Numbered from the stretch's first letter, positions 8,770 through 18,223 are shown. The stretch: DNA of 38,818 nucleotides from an uncultured Clostridia bacterium (GCA_930990065.1 CAKNOA010000019.1:1-38818); one strand, 5' to 3'. A program made the numbers and translations. Notes: a model not told the origin generated them from the sequence alone.

Positions 8770-10028
8770 ACATCCTCTATCTGGAGCATTACGCGTCGCC
8801 GGACGACTGGGGCATGGAACACCGGCCCTTCCGCTTTGCCCGGCGATGGGCGGCCATGGGGCATAAGGTGGTGATCCTCGCCGCCTCGTATACCCACCTG
8901 CGGGTGAAAAATCCGGTGTTTGCCGGGCCCTTCCTGCGCCGGGAGATCGACGGGGTCACGTTTCTTTTTGTGAAAACCCCGGCGTATGAGGGAAACGGCG
9001 CCGCCCGCTGCCGGAATATCGCGGCGTTTTTGTGGGGCGTGTGGAACCGGTATGACCAAATGACCGGCGGTTTTTCGCCGGATGTGATCCTGCTCGGTTC
9101 CACGTACCTTTTGGATGTGTACCCGGCGCTTTCCATCGCCCGGCGGTATGGGGCCCGGCTGCTGTATGAACTGCACGATTTGTGGCCCATGAGCGTGGAA
9201 CAGCTCGGCGGATACGGGAAAGGGCATCCCATAATTCGTTTGTTGCAAAAGGCCGAAGACCGCACGATAGCGAGCTGCGAAGCCGTTGTGAGCATGCTGC
9301 CGGGCGCTTTGCCCCATTTGGTCGAACACGGGCTGGAACCGGACCGCTTTTTTTATATTCCCAACACCGCCGAAATCCCCCGGGAAGCGCCGGTTTCTTC
9401 CCCTCTGGCGGACAAGCTCAGGCAGTGGAAGCGTGAAGGCCATTTCCTGATCGGGTATACCGGAGCGTTGGGGCTGGCCAATGCGGTGTGGGTTTTGGTG
9501 GAAGCGGCGGCCCGGCTGAAAGGACAGGCCGTAAAGGTGGTGCTCATCGGCCGGGGCGGCGAAAAACCGGCGCTGCAGCGGTTAATCCGGCAAAAAAACC
9601 TAGTGGAAATAGTCCAGGTGTGGCCGCCGGTGCCCCATGAAGAAATCACTCATTTGCTGCCGCTTTTTGATGCGCTGTTTATCGGGCTGCAAAAAAAGCC
9701 GCTGTTCCGTTACGGCATCAGCCCTAATAAGCTCATGGATTATATGGCGGCGGCTAGGCCCGTAATTTTTTCGGTGGATTGCCCGAAAAACCCGGTGGCG
9801 GACTGCGGGTGCGGCCTGGTGGTCCCCCCGGAGGACCCCAAAAAGACGGCGTCGGCCATCGAGCGGCTGCGCCATATGAGCGAAGAAGAACGGAAGCGCA
9901 TGGGGGAAAGGGGGCGCCGGTATATGAGGCTTCACCATCATGAAGAGCACTTGGCGGCCCGGTACCTAACGGTTTTAGAGAGGTTTGCTCCCCGCCAGCC
10001 GGGTCATTTTTCCGAAAAAAACCAATAA
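8766..10028 (+). CDS. GT4 family glycosyltransferase (WbuB-like)
   Basis: This 420-residue glycosyltransferase has the GT-B fold. The N-terminal half starts MNILYLEHYASP, with WGMEHRPFRFARRWAAMGHKV. The C-terminal nucleotide-sugar domain has IGYTGALGLANAVWVLVEAA, VVLIGRGGEK and the acidic/SPNKLMDYMAAARPV region that binds the donor. This arrangement resembles the WbuB family of GT4 enzymes that work in surface polysaccharide assembly on lipid carriers. Translationally coupled to the epimerase gene, it is the natural user of the UDP-diacetamido-mannuronate made upstream. The acceptor is unknown. No flippase, polymerase or further transferase follows in the window, so the rest of the glycan machinery lies elsewhere. 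Confidence 0.82.
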   Translation: MNILYLEHYASPDDWGMEHRPFRFARRWAAMGHKVVILAASYTHLRVKNPVFAGPFLRREIDGVTFLFVKTPAYEGNGAARCRNIAAFLWGVWNRYDQMTGGFSPDVILLGSTYLLDVYPALSIARRYGARLLYELHDLWPMSVEQLGGYGKGHPIIRLLQKAEDRTIASCEAVVSMLPGALPHLVEHGLEPDRFFYIPNTAEIPREAPVSSPLADKLRQWKREGHFLIGYTGALGLANAVWVLVEAAARLKGQAVKVVLIGRGGEKPALQRLIRQKNLVEIVQVWPPVPHEEITHLLPLFDALFIGLQKKPLFRYGISPNKLMDYMAAARPVIFSVDCPKNPVADCGCGLVVPPEDPKKTASAIERLRHMSEEERKRMGERGRRYMRLHHHEEHLAARYLTVLERFAPRQPGHFSEKNQ

Positions 10029-10111
10029 ATCCCGCCCATGGGCCATGCGATAAAAGCGCCGCCATGCCCGTGGGCTTTGTGCTGTCTGGAGGATGGGATA
10101 TGAAAAATGGC

Positions 10112-10140
10112 TTGCGGAGACGGACCATTTTCGGTATACT
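10112..10140 (+). promoter_or_regulatory. Sigma-70-type promoter for the signalling operon
   Basis: TTGCGG (10112-10117) and TATACT (10135-10140) are 17 bases apart. A transcript starting near 10147 would carry a leader of about 85 bases before the HD-GYP start at 10232. Confidence 0.6.
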
Positions 10141-10202
10141 TATTTTAAAACAGGAGAAAAGAGGCCTGTCTGTAAGGAAGGCCTTTTGAGACATAGGGAG
10201 AA

Positions 10203-10224
10203 GGCGACCCAGTCGCCAGGAGGG
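10203..10224 (+). promoter_or_regulatory. Hairpin immediately before the HD-GYP ribosome binding site
   Basis: The palindrome GGCGAC-CCA-GTCGCC (10203-10217) ends directly against the Shine-Dalgarno AGGAGGG (10218-10224), 7 bases before the ATG. The stem does not include the ribosome site, but its position could influence 30S access. No known riboswitch class is recognised in this leader. Confidence 0.4.
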
Positions 10225-10231
10225 AAAACAC

Positions 10232-11326
10232 ATGCCGCAGAGAGAAACGGGAAAACCGGGTTACCAGGAAGCCCATACCCTTTTAATTGTTGATGACGAT
10301 GAAATCAACCGGGGGATTCTGGATCAAATTTTTGCCTCGTATTACGACGTGGAAGAGGCGGAAAACGGGAAAATCGGGCTTCAAAAAATCCTGGATCACC
10401 CCGAAAAATACGGAGCGGTGCTTCTGGATGTGGTCATGCCCGAGATGACCGGTTTGACGGTTTTGCACCATTTGGACGAAGCCGGTCTATTGCAGGTGAT
10501 CCCGGTGTTTCTGATCACGGCAGAAGCCAGCGACAGTACCATGAAGGAAGCCTACCAGCTGGGCGTGATGGATGTCATTAGCAAACCGGTGGTTCCCTAT
10601 ATGGTTTTGCGCCGGGTAAATTCGGTAGTGGAACTGTTCCGTGCCCGAAAACGGCTGGCACTGCAAGTTGAACAGCAGCAGTCAGAAATTTTGAAGAAGG
10701 CCCAGCAGATCATTGAACTGAATCAAGGCATGATCGAAGCGCTGTCGGCAGCCATTGAATTCCGCAACGGGGAATCGGGTACCCACGTTCGTCGTATTCA
10801 CGATATGACGAAATTTATGCTGACCCACACCGAATTGGGCAAAGGACTGACTAAGGATGATATTGATACCATTGCCTTGGCGGCTGTTATGCATGATGTG
10901 GGGAAAATTGCCATTCCCGATGCCATTCTGAATAAACCCGGCCGTCTGACTCCCGAAGAATTCGAAGTTATGAAAACGCATACCACCCAAGGAGCTTTGC
11001 TTCTGCAGAAAATTCCGCAATTGCGTGAAAATAAAGCCTATCGTTATGCGTATGATATTGCGCTGCATCATCATGAACGATGGGACGGAAACGGGTATCC
11101 TGAAAAACTCAAAGGGGACGAGATTTCTCTGTGGGCACAAATTGTGTCGCTGGCGGATGTGTACGACGCACTTAGCTGTAAGCGTGTGTATAAAGAAGCC
11201 TTCTCCCGTGAAACTGTGTTGGATATGATCCGTAACGGTCAATGTGGGGTGTTTAATCCCAAATTGCTGGAGTGTTTCTTCTCCATAGAAGAAGAACTTT
11301 CTAAAATGTATCAGAAGAACGAATAA
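10232..11326 (+). CDS. Response regulator with HD-GYP output domain (cyclic-di-GMP phosphodiesterase type)
   Basis: This 364-residue cytoplasmic protein has two parts. Residues about 18-135 form a receiver domain: the acidic pocket is VDDDE, the phospho-acceptor is D66 in LLDVVMPEMTG, and the conserved lysine is in ISKPV. A helical linker (residues 140-165) follows. From about 165 comes an HD-GYP domain with HVRRIH, the HD pair in VMHDVGKIAIPD, and the GYP signature in HHERWDGNGYPE. HD-GYP domains with this full signature hydrolyse cyclic di-GMP to pGpG or GMP. The gene is first in an operon with an HPt protein and two hybrid kinases, so phosphorylation of D66 through that relay probably controls the phosphodiesterase. 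The start at 10232 has a strong ribosome site. Confidence 0.9.
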   Translation: MPQRETGKPGYQEAHTLLIVDDDEINRGILDQIFASYYDVEEAENGKIGLQKILDHPEKYGAVLLDVVMPEMTGLTVLHHLDEAGLLQVIPVFLITAEASDSTMKEAYQLGVMDVISKPVVPYMVLRRVNSVVELFRARKRLALQVEQQQSEILKKAQQIIELNQGMIEALSAAIEFRNGESGTHVRRIHDMTKFMLTHTELGKGLTKDDIDTIALAAVMHDVGKIAIPDAILNKPGRLTPEEFEVMKTHTTQGALLLQKIPQLRENKAYRYAYDIALHHHERWDGNGYPEKLKGDEISLWAQIVSLADVYDALSCKRVYKEAFSRETVLDMIRNGQCGVFNPKLLECFFSIEEELSKMYQKNE

Positions 11327-11356
11327 GGATTGCCAGTAAAAGAGAGGAGTACCGCA

Positions 11357-11701
11357 ATGGAAACAGCCAAATATGAAAAACTCACGGCAGCCGGTATTGA
11401 TGTAAATAGCGCCCTGGAACGTTTTATGGGCAATGAAATGTTATTGGACCGTTTTTTGAGGAAGTTTGCTGCGGATGAAAACTACCGGAAACTATGCGAT
11501 GCCGTGGCAGCAGGAAAAAAAGAAGAGGCACTGACGGCATCCCACACGCTAAAAGGTGTGACGGGCAATTTGTCTATGACCGACCTTTTTGATTTGCTCA
11601 CCCGGCAGGTACAGGCGTTCCGCGATGATGACTGGAAAGCTGCCGCTGATTTAATGCCTTTGATCACACAGGCCTATGAAAAGGTGTTAGCTGTATTATA
11701 A
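11357..11701 (+). CDS. Stand-alone histidine phosphotransfer (HPt) protein
   Basis: This 114-residue helical protein is an HPt domain. The phospho-accepting residue is H63 in TASHTLKGVTGNL, matching the canonical AHxLKGxxxxxG pattern. The final third (LFDLLTRQVQAF) closes the four-helix bundle. It shuttles phosphoryl groups between receiver domains, here most likely from the receivers of the two hybrid kinases downstream to D66 of the HD-GYP regulator upstream. The ATG at 11357 is preceded by GAGAGGAG. The 30-base gap from the regulator and 16-base gap to the first kinase place all four in one transcription unit. Confidence 0.88.
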   Translation: METAKYEKLTAAGIDVNSALERFMGNEMLLDRFLRKFAADENYRKLCDAVAAGKKEEALTASHTLKGVTGNLSMTDLFDLLTRQVQAFRDDDWKAAADLMPLITQAYEKVLAVL

Positions 11702-11717
11702 AACCGGATGTGATGGT

Positions 11718-14264
11718 ATGAAAATACAAAAAAAGACCAGGTGGCGCCATGTATTACACGATTTGTGGCTGAACATTGCCGCCTTTTTTCTGTTGCTCTT
11801 TTTACTTCTTATAGGGATTTTAGTCATTCGTACTGCCTTGATCCGCAATGCATGGGAAACAGGATCGACTCTGGCGCATAACTACGCAGCGGAAGAGCAG
11901 AGTAGTTTAACGATGTATGAAACGCTTTTATCCTTTGGTACGGCTTCTGCGGATCGCATGCAGGAAGAAAACGCCAGTAAAGAGGAACTTACTGACTGGA
12001 TGCGGTTATTTTCCGACCGCATGGAAACCGTTTTGGGAAAAGGAGTTGTGGGCCCCTATCTTGTGGTAAACGGTGAGATTGTGGCGGCTAATCCCTGGGA
12101 AGGGGATGATGAGTACAACGCTGCTTCTACGTCGTGGTATCAGATGGCTATGGAAGCGGACGGGAATGTTATATTTACCAGCTTATATACAGATGTCATT
12201 TCCCAGAAGCAAGTGATTACCGTGGCGCAGAAATGCCGGAACTCCGATGCCATAATGGCTTTTGATATTTTCCCCGAAAACTTTTCCTTTCAGTTTGATT
12301 CCTTAAAAGGGGAAGTCGGGGATTCCTTTTTCCTGTGTGACAGTACCGGAGCGCTGATTTACATGCAGTCGGATTATTTTACTTCTCAAGAGGAAGCCGG
12401 GGAATATCTCGAACAGGTGATCCAAAAGATCAAAAACGGAGAACTGGATTCGTACAGTGATTATATTGTGGATACCAATGGCCAACAGCGGGCCGTGTAT
12501 TATTCCGTGATGGATAATGGGTGGATTTCCATTGTGACCGTCCCATATGAGAACATTCTGGAGGATTTTGACTGGTTTACCCTGTTGTGTATCCTGATTG
12601 TTATTGTGTATTTGGTGGCACTGGTCGGTGTGGCATGGCGTGAAGTGAAAAATCGGGCCCGTATTGACCGCACCAATGAAACCGTGCGGGTATTGGGAAA
12701 TTCCTATTATGCGCTATATCGTATTGATTACCGGAAGAACACATATGAAATGATCAAAGGGTCCGATTATGTGCGCAGCCGCATTCCGGAAAAGGGTCCG
12801 TATCCCCAGCTGCAAAAAGTAATTGGCGAAGTGATCGAGCCCGAAGCGTTCGAAGATTTTATTCGCAGCTTTTCCCGGGAAAATATTCAAAAACTGGTGA
12901 GTCAGCGCATTCGCGATTTTGGAGGAGACTTTCTGCGCCGGTTTAATGGGGTGTACCGTTGGGTAAGTGTGCGGGTATTGTTTGATGAATCCTTAGCTCC
13001 CAACGAAGTGGTGCTCAGTTTCCGGGAAGTGGAACAGGAAAAGCAGAAACAATTGCAGGAACACAAACTGTTGGAGGATGCGCTGGCGGTAGCGCGGCAG
13101 AACGAAAAAGCCAAACAGACTTTTTTCAGTAATATGTCCCATGATATGCGCACACCACTGAATGCGATTATCGGATTGTCGGATTTGGCGGAAGAACATG
13201 TCAATGAGCCGCAGCGTATGGCCGAATACCTGAAAAAAATCAATACTTCCAGTCACCAGCTTTTAAACTTAATCAATGATATTCTCGATATGTCCCGGAT
13301 GGAACAGGGGAAAGTGGTGCTGAATAACCGTCAGATCAATGTAAAGGACTGTGTGGAAGATTGTTTGGATGCATTCCGCTTCCAGGCAGAACGGGAAAAG
13401 AAGGTTCTGAAAATATCCATCGATATACAAGACCCTTGTATATATGGCGATAGTTTCCGGATTACGCAAATTCTGAATAACCTGCTTTCCAATGCTCTCA
13501 AATTCACGTCAGAGGGCGACACCGTAACTTTTACGCTTCAACAAATGGACCGCGGGGAATACGCGAAATTTAAGTTTGTGGTAGCTGATACCGGTATTGG
13601 CATTTCCAAAGAGTTTTTGCCTCATTTGTTTGAACCCTACATGCGGGAATTGCGTTTTAGTGCCAAACAGGCGGCGGGAACAGGGCTTGGTATGCCGATT
13701 ACCCATAACTTGGTGGTACAGATGAACGGCGAAATCCAGGTGGAAAGTGAACCTGGAAAGGGAAGTGTGTTTACCGTTGTACTGCCCTTTGCCCTGGCAG
13801 AAAATGAAAAAGCAAACGTACAGAACAAGACAACAGAAAAGACGGATAAACCGGATTTGCAAATCCTTACCGGACGGCGTGTTTTGCTGGCAGAAGATAA
13901 CGAAGTGAACATGGAAATTACGACCGAATTGCTTGCCATGAATGATGTGCAAGTGGTGCAGGCGTGGAATGGTGTGGAGGCAGTCGAACGGTTTTCGGAA
14001 TCGGAGCCTTTTACCTTTGACGCCATTTTGATGGATATGCAAATGCCGGAAATGGATGGTTGCGAGGCGGCCCGAAAGATTCGCGCTCTGCATCGGCCCG
14101 ATGCCCGAAAAGTGCCCATTATTGCCGTAACGGCCAACGCATTTGCAGAAGATATTGCGGCTACCACAGCAGCCGGTATGAACGCCCATGTTTCAAAACC
14201 CATTGATTTTTCCATTTTGTGCAAAACATTGGGAAGACTGATGGAAAAAAGACCGGATGCATAA
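11718..14264 (+). CDS. Membrane hybrid histidine kinase (sensor-HisKA-HATPase-REC)
   Basis: This 848-residue hybrid sensor kinase is anchored by two membrane helices (about residues 13-36 and 283-306). They bracket a roughly 245-residue extracytoplasmic sensor that looks Cache-like (GPYLVVNGEIV, TSWYQMAMEA), a fold that usually binds small metabolites. A cytoplasmic linker domain with PAS-like character follows (residues about 330-440). The HisKA domain has its phospho-histidine at H475 in SNMSHDMRTPLNAI. The ATPase domain shows NLLSNALKFT, DTGIGIS and GTGLGMPI. The C-terminal receiver has its acceptor at D773 in LMDMQMPEMDG. There is no attached HPt domain, which fits the separate HPt gene just upstream. 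The ribosome site is weak (GATGGT). Confidence 0.9.
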   Translation: MKIQKKTRWRHVLHDLWLNIAAFFLLLFLLLIGILVIRTALIRNAWETGSTLAHNYAAEEQSSLTMYETLLSFGTASADRMQEENASKEELTDWMRLFSDRMETVLGKGVVGPYLVVNGEIVAANPWEGDDEYNAASTSWYQMAMEADGNVIFTSLYTDVISQKQVITVAQKCRNSDAIMAFDIFPENFSFQFDSLKGEVGDSFFLCDSTGALIYMQSDYFTSQEEAGEYLEQVIQKIKNGELDSYSDYIVDTNGQQRAVYYSVMDNGWISIVTVPYENILEDFDWFTLLCILIVIVYLVALVGVAWREVKNRARIDRTNETVRVLGNSYYALYRIDYRKNTYEMIKGSDYVRSRIPEKGPYPQLQKVIGEVIEPEAFEDFIRSFSRENIQKLVSQRIRDFGGDFLRRFNGVYRWVSVRVLFDESLAPNEVVLSFREVEQEKQKQLQEHKLLEDALAVARQNEKAKQTFFSNMSHDMRTPLNAIIGLSDLAEEHVNEPQRMAEYLKKINTSSHQLLNLINDILDMSRMEQGKVVLNNRQINVKDCVEDCLDAFRFQAEREKKVLKISIDIQDPCIYGDSFRITQILNNLLSNALKFTSEGDTVTFTLQQMDRGEYAKFKFVVADTGIGISKEFLPHLFEPYMRELRFSAKQAAGTGLGMPITHNLVVQMNGEIQVESEPGKGSVFTVVLPFALAENEKANVQNKTTEKTDKPDLQILTGRRVLLAEDNEVNMEITTELLAMNDVQVVQAWNGVEAVERFSESEPFTFDAILMDMQMPEMDGCEAARKIRALHRPDARKVPIIAVTANAFAEDIAATTAAGMNAHVSKPIDFSILCKTLGRLMEKRPDA

Positions 14265-14303
14265 CGGCCTTTGGCGGAACCGCGAAAGGAAGACGAAAAA
14301 AGT

Positions 14304-16850
14304 ATGAAGAAAAAAACAATCCGTTTTCTCTGGAGCAGCCTCCTCTCGATCCTGGTGGTATGCGTGGGCGTGTTTGTTGGCATGACCCACTATATGGCAA
14401 AACAGAATGAAGATGCCATGAACGAAGTGGGCGAAATCTATATGTCGGAAATGAGCCGGCAATTGCAGCGGCACTTTGCTTCCATCATTGATTTGCGCCT
14501 GACGATGGTAAAAGGGATTATTTGGCGTACCCCGCCGGAAACGGTGGACGAATATGGGCCGGAACTCAAAGAAGACCTCACCCTCAGCGGACAGGTACGG
14601 GGGTTCAGCTACTTGGCCCTATACACCCGGGACGGCAGCTTAGATGTCATCTATGGCGATCCGGTCACCATTGTGGATGAAAAGCCGTTTCTTGATTCCC
14701 TCAATGGTGAAGGCGATATTTCCAAACTGGTGGTCGGGGAAACCGACTCGGGGGAAGAAATGCTGCTGCTGGGGATTTCAACCGTCTATCCCATGGAAGA
14801 TGGCAAAGAGTGCATAGCGCTGGTAGCTGGGATGCCCATTGAATACATCGATTATTCCATGTCGCTGGACGTGGATGAATCCCTGATTTTCTCCCATATT
14901 ATCCGCAAAGATGGCACGTTCGTCTTAAAAAATGCCGATAATCAGGAAAATAACTACTACGACTTGCTGCGCAAGTATGCGGCGTTCGATGGGGAAACCA
15001 CGGAAGACGCCATCCAGCATATGGAAGAATCCATGGCAAAAGGCGAAAACTATTCACTCGCTTTTACCGCCAATGGGGAACGGCGGCGGCTCTACGGGGT
15101 GCCGCTTCACGATTCCGAATGGTACTTGATTTCCGTGATGCCCTACGGCGTAATGGATGAAACCGTAGCTGGTCTGGGGACTCAGAGGTTGTGGATCACT
15201 TTGGGAGCCTGTAGTATTATTTTAATTACACTGCTCATTATTTTTGCCGGGTATTACCGAATGTCCCGGCGGCAAATGGCCGAATTGCAGAAAGCGCGGC
15301 AGGAGGCCGAAGCGGCGAATCTAGCAAAAAGCGAGTTTCTGTCCAATATGAGCCACGACATCCGCACTCCCATGAATGCCATTGTGGGCATGACGGCGAT
15401 TGCGTCGGCTCATGTAGAAAACACCGAACAAGTCAAAGACTGCCTGAAAAAGATTGCACTGTCCAGCCGCCACTTATTGGGGCTGATCAACGACGTGCTG
15501 GATATGTCCAAAATCGAAAGCGGCAAATTGTCGCTGAACGTGGATATTGTTTCTTTGCGGGATGTGATGGAAGGGCTGGTCAGCATTGTGCAGCCCCAAA
15601 TCAAAGCCCGCAACCAGCAGTTTGATATCCATATCCGGCACATCCAGTCGGAACAGGTCTATACCGACAGTGTGCGGCTCAACCAGGTGCTCTTAAACTT
15701 GCTTTCCAACGCTATGAAATTTACCCCGGAAGGCGGCCGTATCACCATGACGGTGGCGCAGGAAGCCTCCCCTCAGGGCGAAACCTATGTACGTACCCAT
15801 TTCATCGTCAAAGATACGGGAATCGGTATGTCGGAAGCCTTCCAAAAGAAGATTTTTGACTCTTTCGAGCGGGAAGATACCAGCCGCGTGCACAAAACCG
15901 AGGGCACCGGCCTGGGGATGGCCATTACCAAATATATCGTCGACGAAATGCAGGGAACCATCCAGGTAAAAAGCCGGCTCGACCATGGCAGCGAATTCCA
16001 TGTGACTGTCGACCTGGAACGGGTGGATGTACCGGAAGAAGAGAGACGCCTGCCGCCCTGGGAGATGCTGGTGGTGGACGATGACCGGCTGCTTTGTCAG
16101 TCGGCGGTAGAGTCGCTGCAAGAAATCGGGGTCAAAGCGGAATGGGCCACCAGCGGGGAAGAAGCGGTGAAAAAAGCCGAAGAGCGCCACCGGCAGAACC
16201 GCGACTACCATGTGGTACTGCTAGATTGGCAGATGCCCGGTATGGACGGCATTGAAACCGCCCGCGAGCTGCGCCGCCACATTGGGGACCAGGTGCCCAT
16301 CCTGCTCATTTCGGCCTATGACTGGAGCGAAATTGAGGAGGAAGCCCGTCAGGCCGGTATCAGCGGATTTTTGTCGAAACCGTTGTTCCAATCGACACTG
16401 TATTCCGGGCTCAGCCATTTGGCCTTCCCCCAGAAACAGGAAGAGGCCCAGGGTGAAACGACCGGCCGTTATGATGGGCGCCGGGTCCTGCTGGCCGAAG
16501 ACAACGACTTAAACGGCGAAATTGCCACCGAGCTGCTCATGAGCGTGGGCTTTACGGTGGATTGGGAGCAAAACGGGAAACTGTGCGCGGAAAAATTTGC
16601 CCAATCGGTTCCGGGGTATTACGATGTGATTTTGATGGACCTGCGTATGCCCGTCATGAATGGGTATGAAACCACTGAAGCGATTCGCGCCATGGACCGT
16701 CCCGATGCCAAAACCGTGCCGATTATCGCCATGACGGCCGACGCCTTTTCGGAAGATATTCAAAAATGCCTGGCTTGTGGGATGAACGCCCATTTGGCGA
16801 AGCCGGTCGATTTAAAAGAATTCTTCCGGGTATTGCAAAAATTCCTGTAA
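14304..16850 (+). CDS. Membrane hybrid histidine kinase with two receiver domains
   Basis: This 848-residue kinase has membrane helices at about residues 7-28 and 296-320. Between them lies a Cache-like extracytoplasmic sensor ([24 protein letters not shown]). Cytoplasmic domains in order are: HisKA with H351 ([16 protein letters not shown]), HATPase ([25 protein letters not shown]), receiver 1 with D641 ([11 protein letters not shown]) and receiver 2 with D779 ([11 protein letters not shown]). The ATG at 14304, with GAAAGGAAG upstream, is preferred to an in-frame TTG at 14271. Its layout parallels the preceding kinase but the sensor sequences differ, suggesting two inputs into one relay. Two receivers allow several branches or a phosphate sink. 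A terminator follows. Confidence 0.9.
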   Translation: MKKKTIRFLWSSLLSILVVCVGVFVGMTHYMAKQNEDAMNEVGEIYMSEMSRQLQRHFASIIDLRLTMVKGIIWRTPPETVDEYGPELKEDLTLSGQVRGFSYLALYTRDGSLDVIYGDPVTIVDEKPFLDSLNGEGDISKLVVGETDSGEEMLLLGISTVYPMEDGKECIALVAGMPIEYIDYSMSLDVDESLIFSHIIRKDGTFVLKNADNQENNYYDLLRKYAAFDGETTEDAIQHMEESMAKGENYSLAFTANGERRRLYGVPLHDSEWYLISVMPYGVMDETVAGLGTQRLWITLGACSIILITLLIIFAGYYRMSRRQMAELQKARQEAEAANLAKSEFLSNMSHDIRTPMNAIVGMTAIASAHVENTEQVKDCLKKIALSSRHLLGLINDVLDMSKIESGKLSLNVDIVSLRDVMEGLVSIVQPQIKARNQQFDIHIRHIQSEQVYTDSVRLNQVLLNLLSNAMKFTPEGGRITMTVAQEASPQGETYVRTHFIVKDTGIGMSEAFQKKIFDSFEREDTSRVHKTEGTGLGMAITKYIVDEMQGTIQVKSRLDHGSEFHVTVDLERVDVPEEERRLPPWEMLVVDDDRLLCQSAVESLQEIGVKAEWATSGEEAVKKAEERHRQNRDYHVVLLDWQMPGMDGIETARELRRHIGDQVPILLISAYDWSEIEEEARQAGISGFLSKPLFQSTLYSGLSHLAFPQKQEEAQGETTGRYDGRRVLLAEDNDLNGEIATELLMSVGFTVDWEQNGKLCAEKFAQSVPGYYDVILMDLRMPVMNGYETTEAIRAMDRPDAKTVPIIAMTADAFSEDIQKCLACGMNAHLAKPVDLKEFFRVLQKFL

Positions 16851-16857
16851 ACGAAAA

Positions 16858-16895
16858 AACACAACCGGTTTTTAAGCACCGGTTGTGTTTTCTTT
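16858..16895. terminator. Bidirectional terminator between kinase and uracil-DNA glycosylase genes
   Basis: A 12-bp perfect stem AACACAACCGGT / ACCGGTTGTGTT (16858-16869 and 16878-16889) is followed by TTTCTTTT on the plus strand and a T run on the minus strand. The stop codon of the glycosylase gene lies in the loop, so one hairpin ends both converging transcripts. Confidence 0.85.
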
Positions 16896-17462
16896 TGCAA
16901 TATCGCAGTGGAGTTCGTCTATTTTTTCCCGCAAAGCGAGAAAATCTTCAAAAGCGTCACCTTTTTGCCTTGGATTCCGTAGGAGCGCCGCGGGATGCAG
17001 GGTGGCCATCATCCACAAATTCCCCTTTTTCACAAACTGCCCGTGCTGGCGGGTGATGCGGATGTTGGGGTCCATAATGCGCATGGCGGCGATGCGCCCC
17101 AGACAGACCAGAATACTGGGGGCGAGCAGCCGCAGCTGGTCGCGCAGATACCCGATGCACGCATCCTGTTCCTCCGGTTTGGGGTCGCGGTTATGGGGCG
17201 GGCGGCACTTGACGATGTTGGCAATGTAAATATTGCTTTCACGGGATAGGTCAATGGCTGCCAGATATTTATCCAGCAATTGCCCGGCCCGTCCCACAAA
17301 GGGCTCGCCCTGCAAATCTTCATTTTCGCCGGGGCCTTCCCCCACAAACAGGATTTTGGCTTTTGGATTGCCTACGCCAAAAACCACGTGGTGCCGGCCT
17401 TCACACAGCCCGCATTTCCGGCAGGCCATACATTCTTTTGTCAGTTCTTCCCACGTTTTCAT
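16872..17462 (-). CDS. Family 4 (type-4) uracil-DNA glycosylase, iron-sulfur
   Basis: This 196-residue enzyme excises uracil from DNA. It has the family-4 signature: two N-terminal cysteines (C14 and C17, in ACRKCGLCEG) and two later ones in IVKCRPPHNRDPKPEEQDAC, which hold a [4Fe-4S] cluster. The uracil pocket is GEGPGENEDLQGEPFVGRAG, and the C-terminal TLHPAALLRNP contains the conserved His. The ATG at 17462 is taken as start because the conserved TWEEL and Cys motif follow directly. AAAGGAAG lies 13 bases upstream, rather far. It stands alone between a kinase operon and pduL, with its own candidate promoter. Confidence 0.9.
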   Translation of the reverse strand: MKTWEELTKECMACRKCGLCEGRHHVVFGVGNPKAKILFVGEGPGENEDLQGEPFVGRAGQLLDKYLAAIDLSRESNIYIANIVKCRPPHNRDPKPEEQDACIGYLRDQLRLLAPSILVCLGRIAAMRIMDPNIRITRQHGQFVKKGNLWMMATLHPAALLRNPRQKGDAFEDFLALREKIDELHCDIAKENTTGA

Positions 17463-17499
17463 CGGTGCCGCTGTGCTTCCTTTCTCTTCTTTTTCTTTT

Positions 17500-17528
17500 A
17501 GTATACCACACCGGAAAAAGAATGAGAA
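17500..17528 (-). promoter_or_regulatory. Candidate promoter for the uracil-DNA glycosylase gene
   Basis: On the minus strand TATACT (17505-17500) is a good -10, with TTCTCA (17528-17523), a poor -35, 17 bases upstream. It is placed correctly for the start at 17462. Confidence 0.4.
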
Positions 17529-17552
17529 GGCCCGAAAACCTTTGGTGGACAG

Positions 17553-17581
17553 TTGAAATTTACAGTGGGCAGGTGTACAAT
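17553..17581 (+). promoter_or_regulatory. Sigma-70-type promoter for pduL
   Basis: TTGAAA (17553-17558) and TACAAT (17576-17581) are separated by 17 bases. The start would be near 17588, about 45 bases before the coding start. Confidence 0.6.
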
Positions 17582-17632
17582 AAAGCAGGAAACCCAACCA
17601 AAAACTATTTTATAATAGGAGTTGCATCAGCA

Positions 17633-18202
17633 ATGAAAGTAATGGTAGAAACGTCCGCTCATCATGTACATGTCTCCCCGGCTGACCTGGAAACGTTGTT
17701 CGGGGCCGGCGCTACGCTGACGAATAAAAAAGACCTGTCCCAGCCCGGGCAGTTTGCCTGTGCGGAAAAAGTGACGGTGGTAGGCCCCAAGGGTGAAATG
17801 AAGATGTCCATTCTGGGCCCGTGCCGCAAGGAAACCCAGGTGGAAATTTCGCTGACCGATGCCAGAAAACTGGGCATTGCGCCCTGCCCCATCCGTGAAT
17901 CCGGCGATCTGGAAGGCACGCCCGGGTGCAAACTGGTCGGCCCCTGCGGCGAAGTGGAAATCGCAAAAGGTGTGATCGCTGCGAAGCGTCACATTCACTT
18001 TAACCCCGATGAAGCCAAGCAGGCCGGTGTGCAGGACAAGCAGATCGTGTCGGTGAAAGTCGATTACAACGGCCGTTCGCTGATCTTCGGCGACGTGGTG
18101 TGCCGCGTAAGCCCCAACTATGCGCTGGCCATGCATGTGGATACCGACGAAAGCAACGCGGCAGCGCTGCCCGGCACGGTAGACGGCGAAATCATCCTGT
18201 AA
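17633..18202 (+). CDS. pduL: Phosphate propanoyltransferase / phosphotransacylase, PduL family
   Basis: This 189-residue enzyme interconverts acyl-CoA and acyl phosphate. It has the two beta-barrel repeats of PduL with both metal-binding motifs: SAHHVHVS near the N-terminus and AKRHIHFNPDEA at about residue 122. The phosphate/CoA-binding region is GPKGEMKMSILGPCRKETQVE. No encapsulation peptide precedes the first barrel and no microcompartment genes are near, so it is probably the free cytoplasmic phosphotransacetylase of acetate or propionate metabolism, in place of Pta. The ATG at 17633 has AGGAG 11 bases upstream; a second in-frame ATG three codons later is a possible alternative. It has its own promoter and terminator and appears monocistronic. 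Confidence 0.92.
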   Translation: MKVMVETSAHHVHVSPADLETLFGAGATLTNKKDLSQPGQFACAEKVTVVGPKGEMKMSILGPCRKETQVEISLTDARKLGIAPCPIRESGDLEGTPGCKLVGPCGEVEIAKGVIAAKRHIHFNPDEAKQAGVQDKQIVSVKVDYNGRSLIFGDVVCRVSPNYALAMHVDTDESNAAALPGTVDGEIIL

Positions 18203-18223
18203 ATAGCATCGAAAACGGTAAAA

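Noticed and set aside
10141-10231. Cyclic-di-GMP riboswitch before the HD-GYP gene
   Set aside because: The conserved GEMM core sequences are not present; only simple hairpins are seen.
17363-17632. Upstream extension of PduL with an extra N-terminal domain
   Set aside because: The extension is antisense to the glycosylase gene and its promoter; a promoter and ribosome site lie just before the ATG at 17633.
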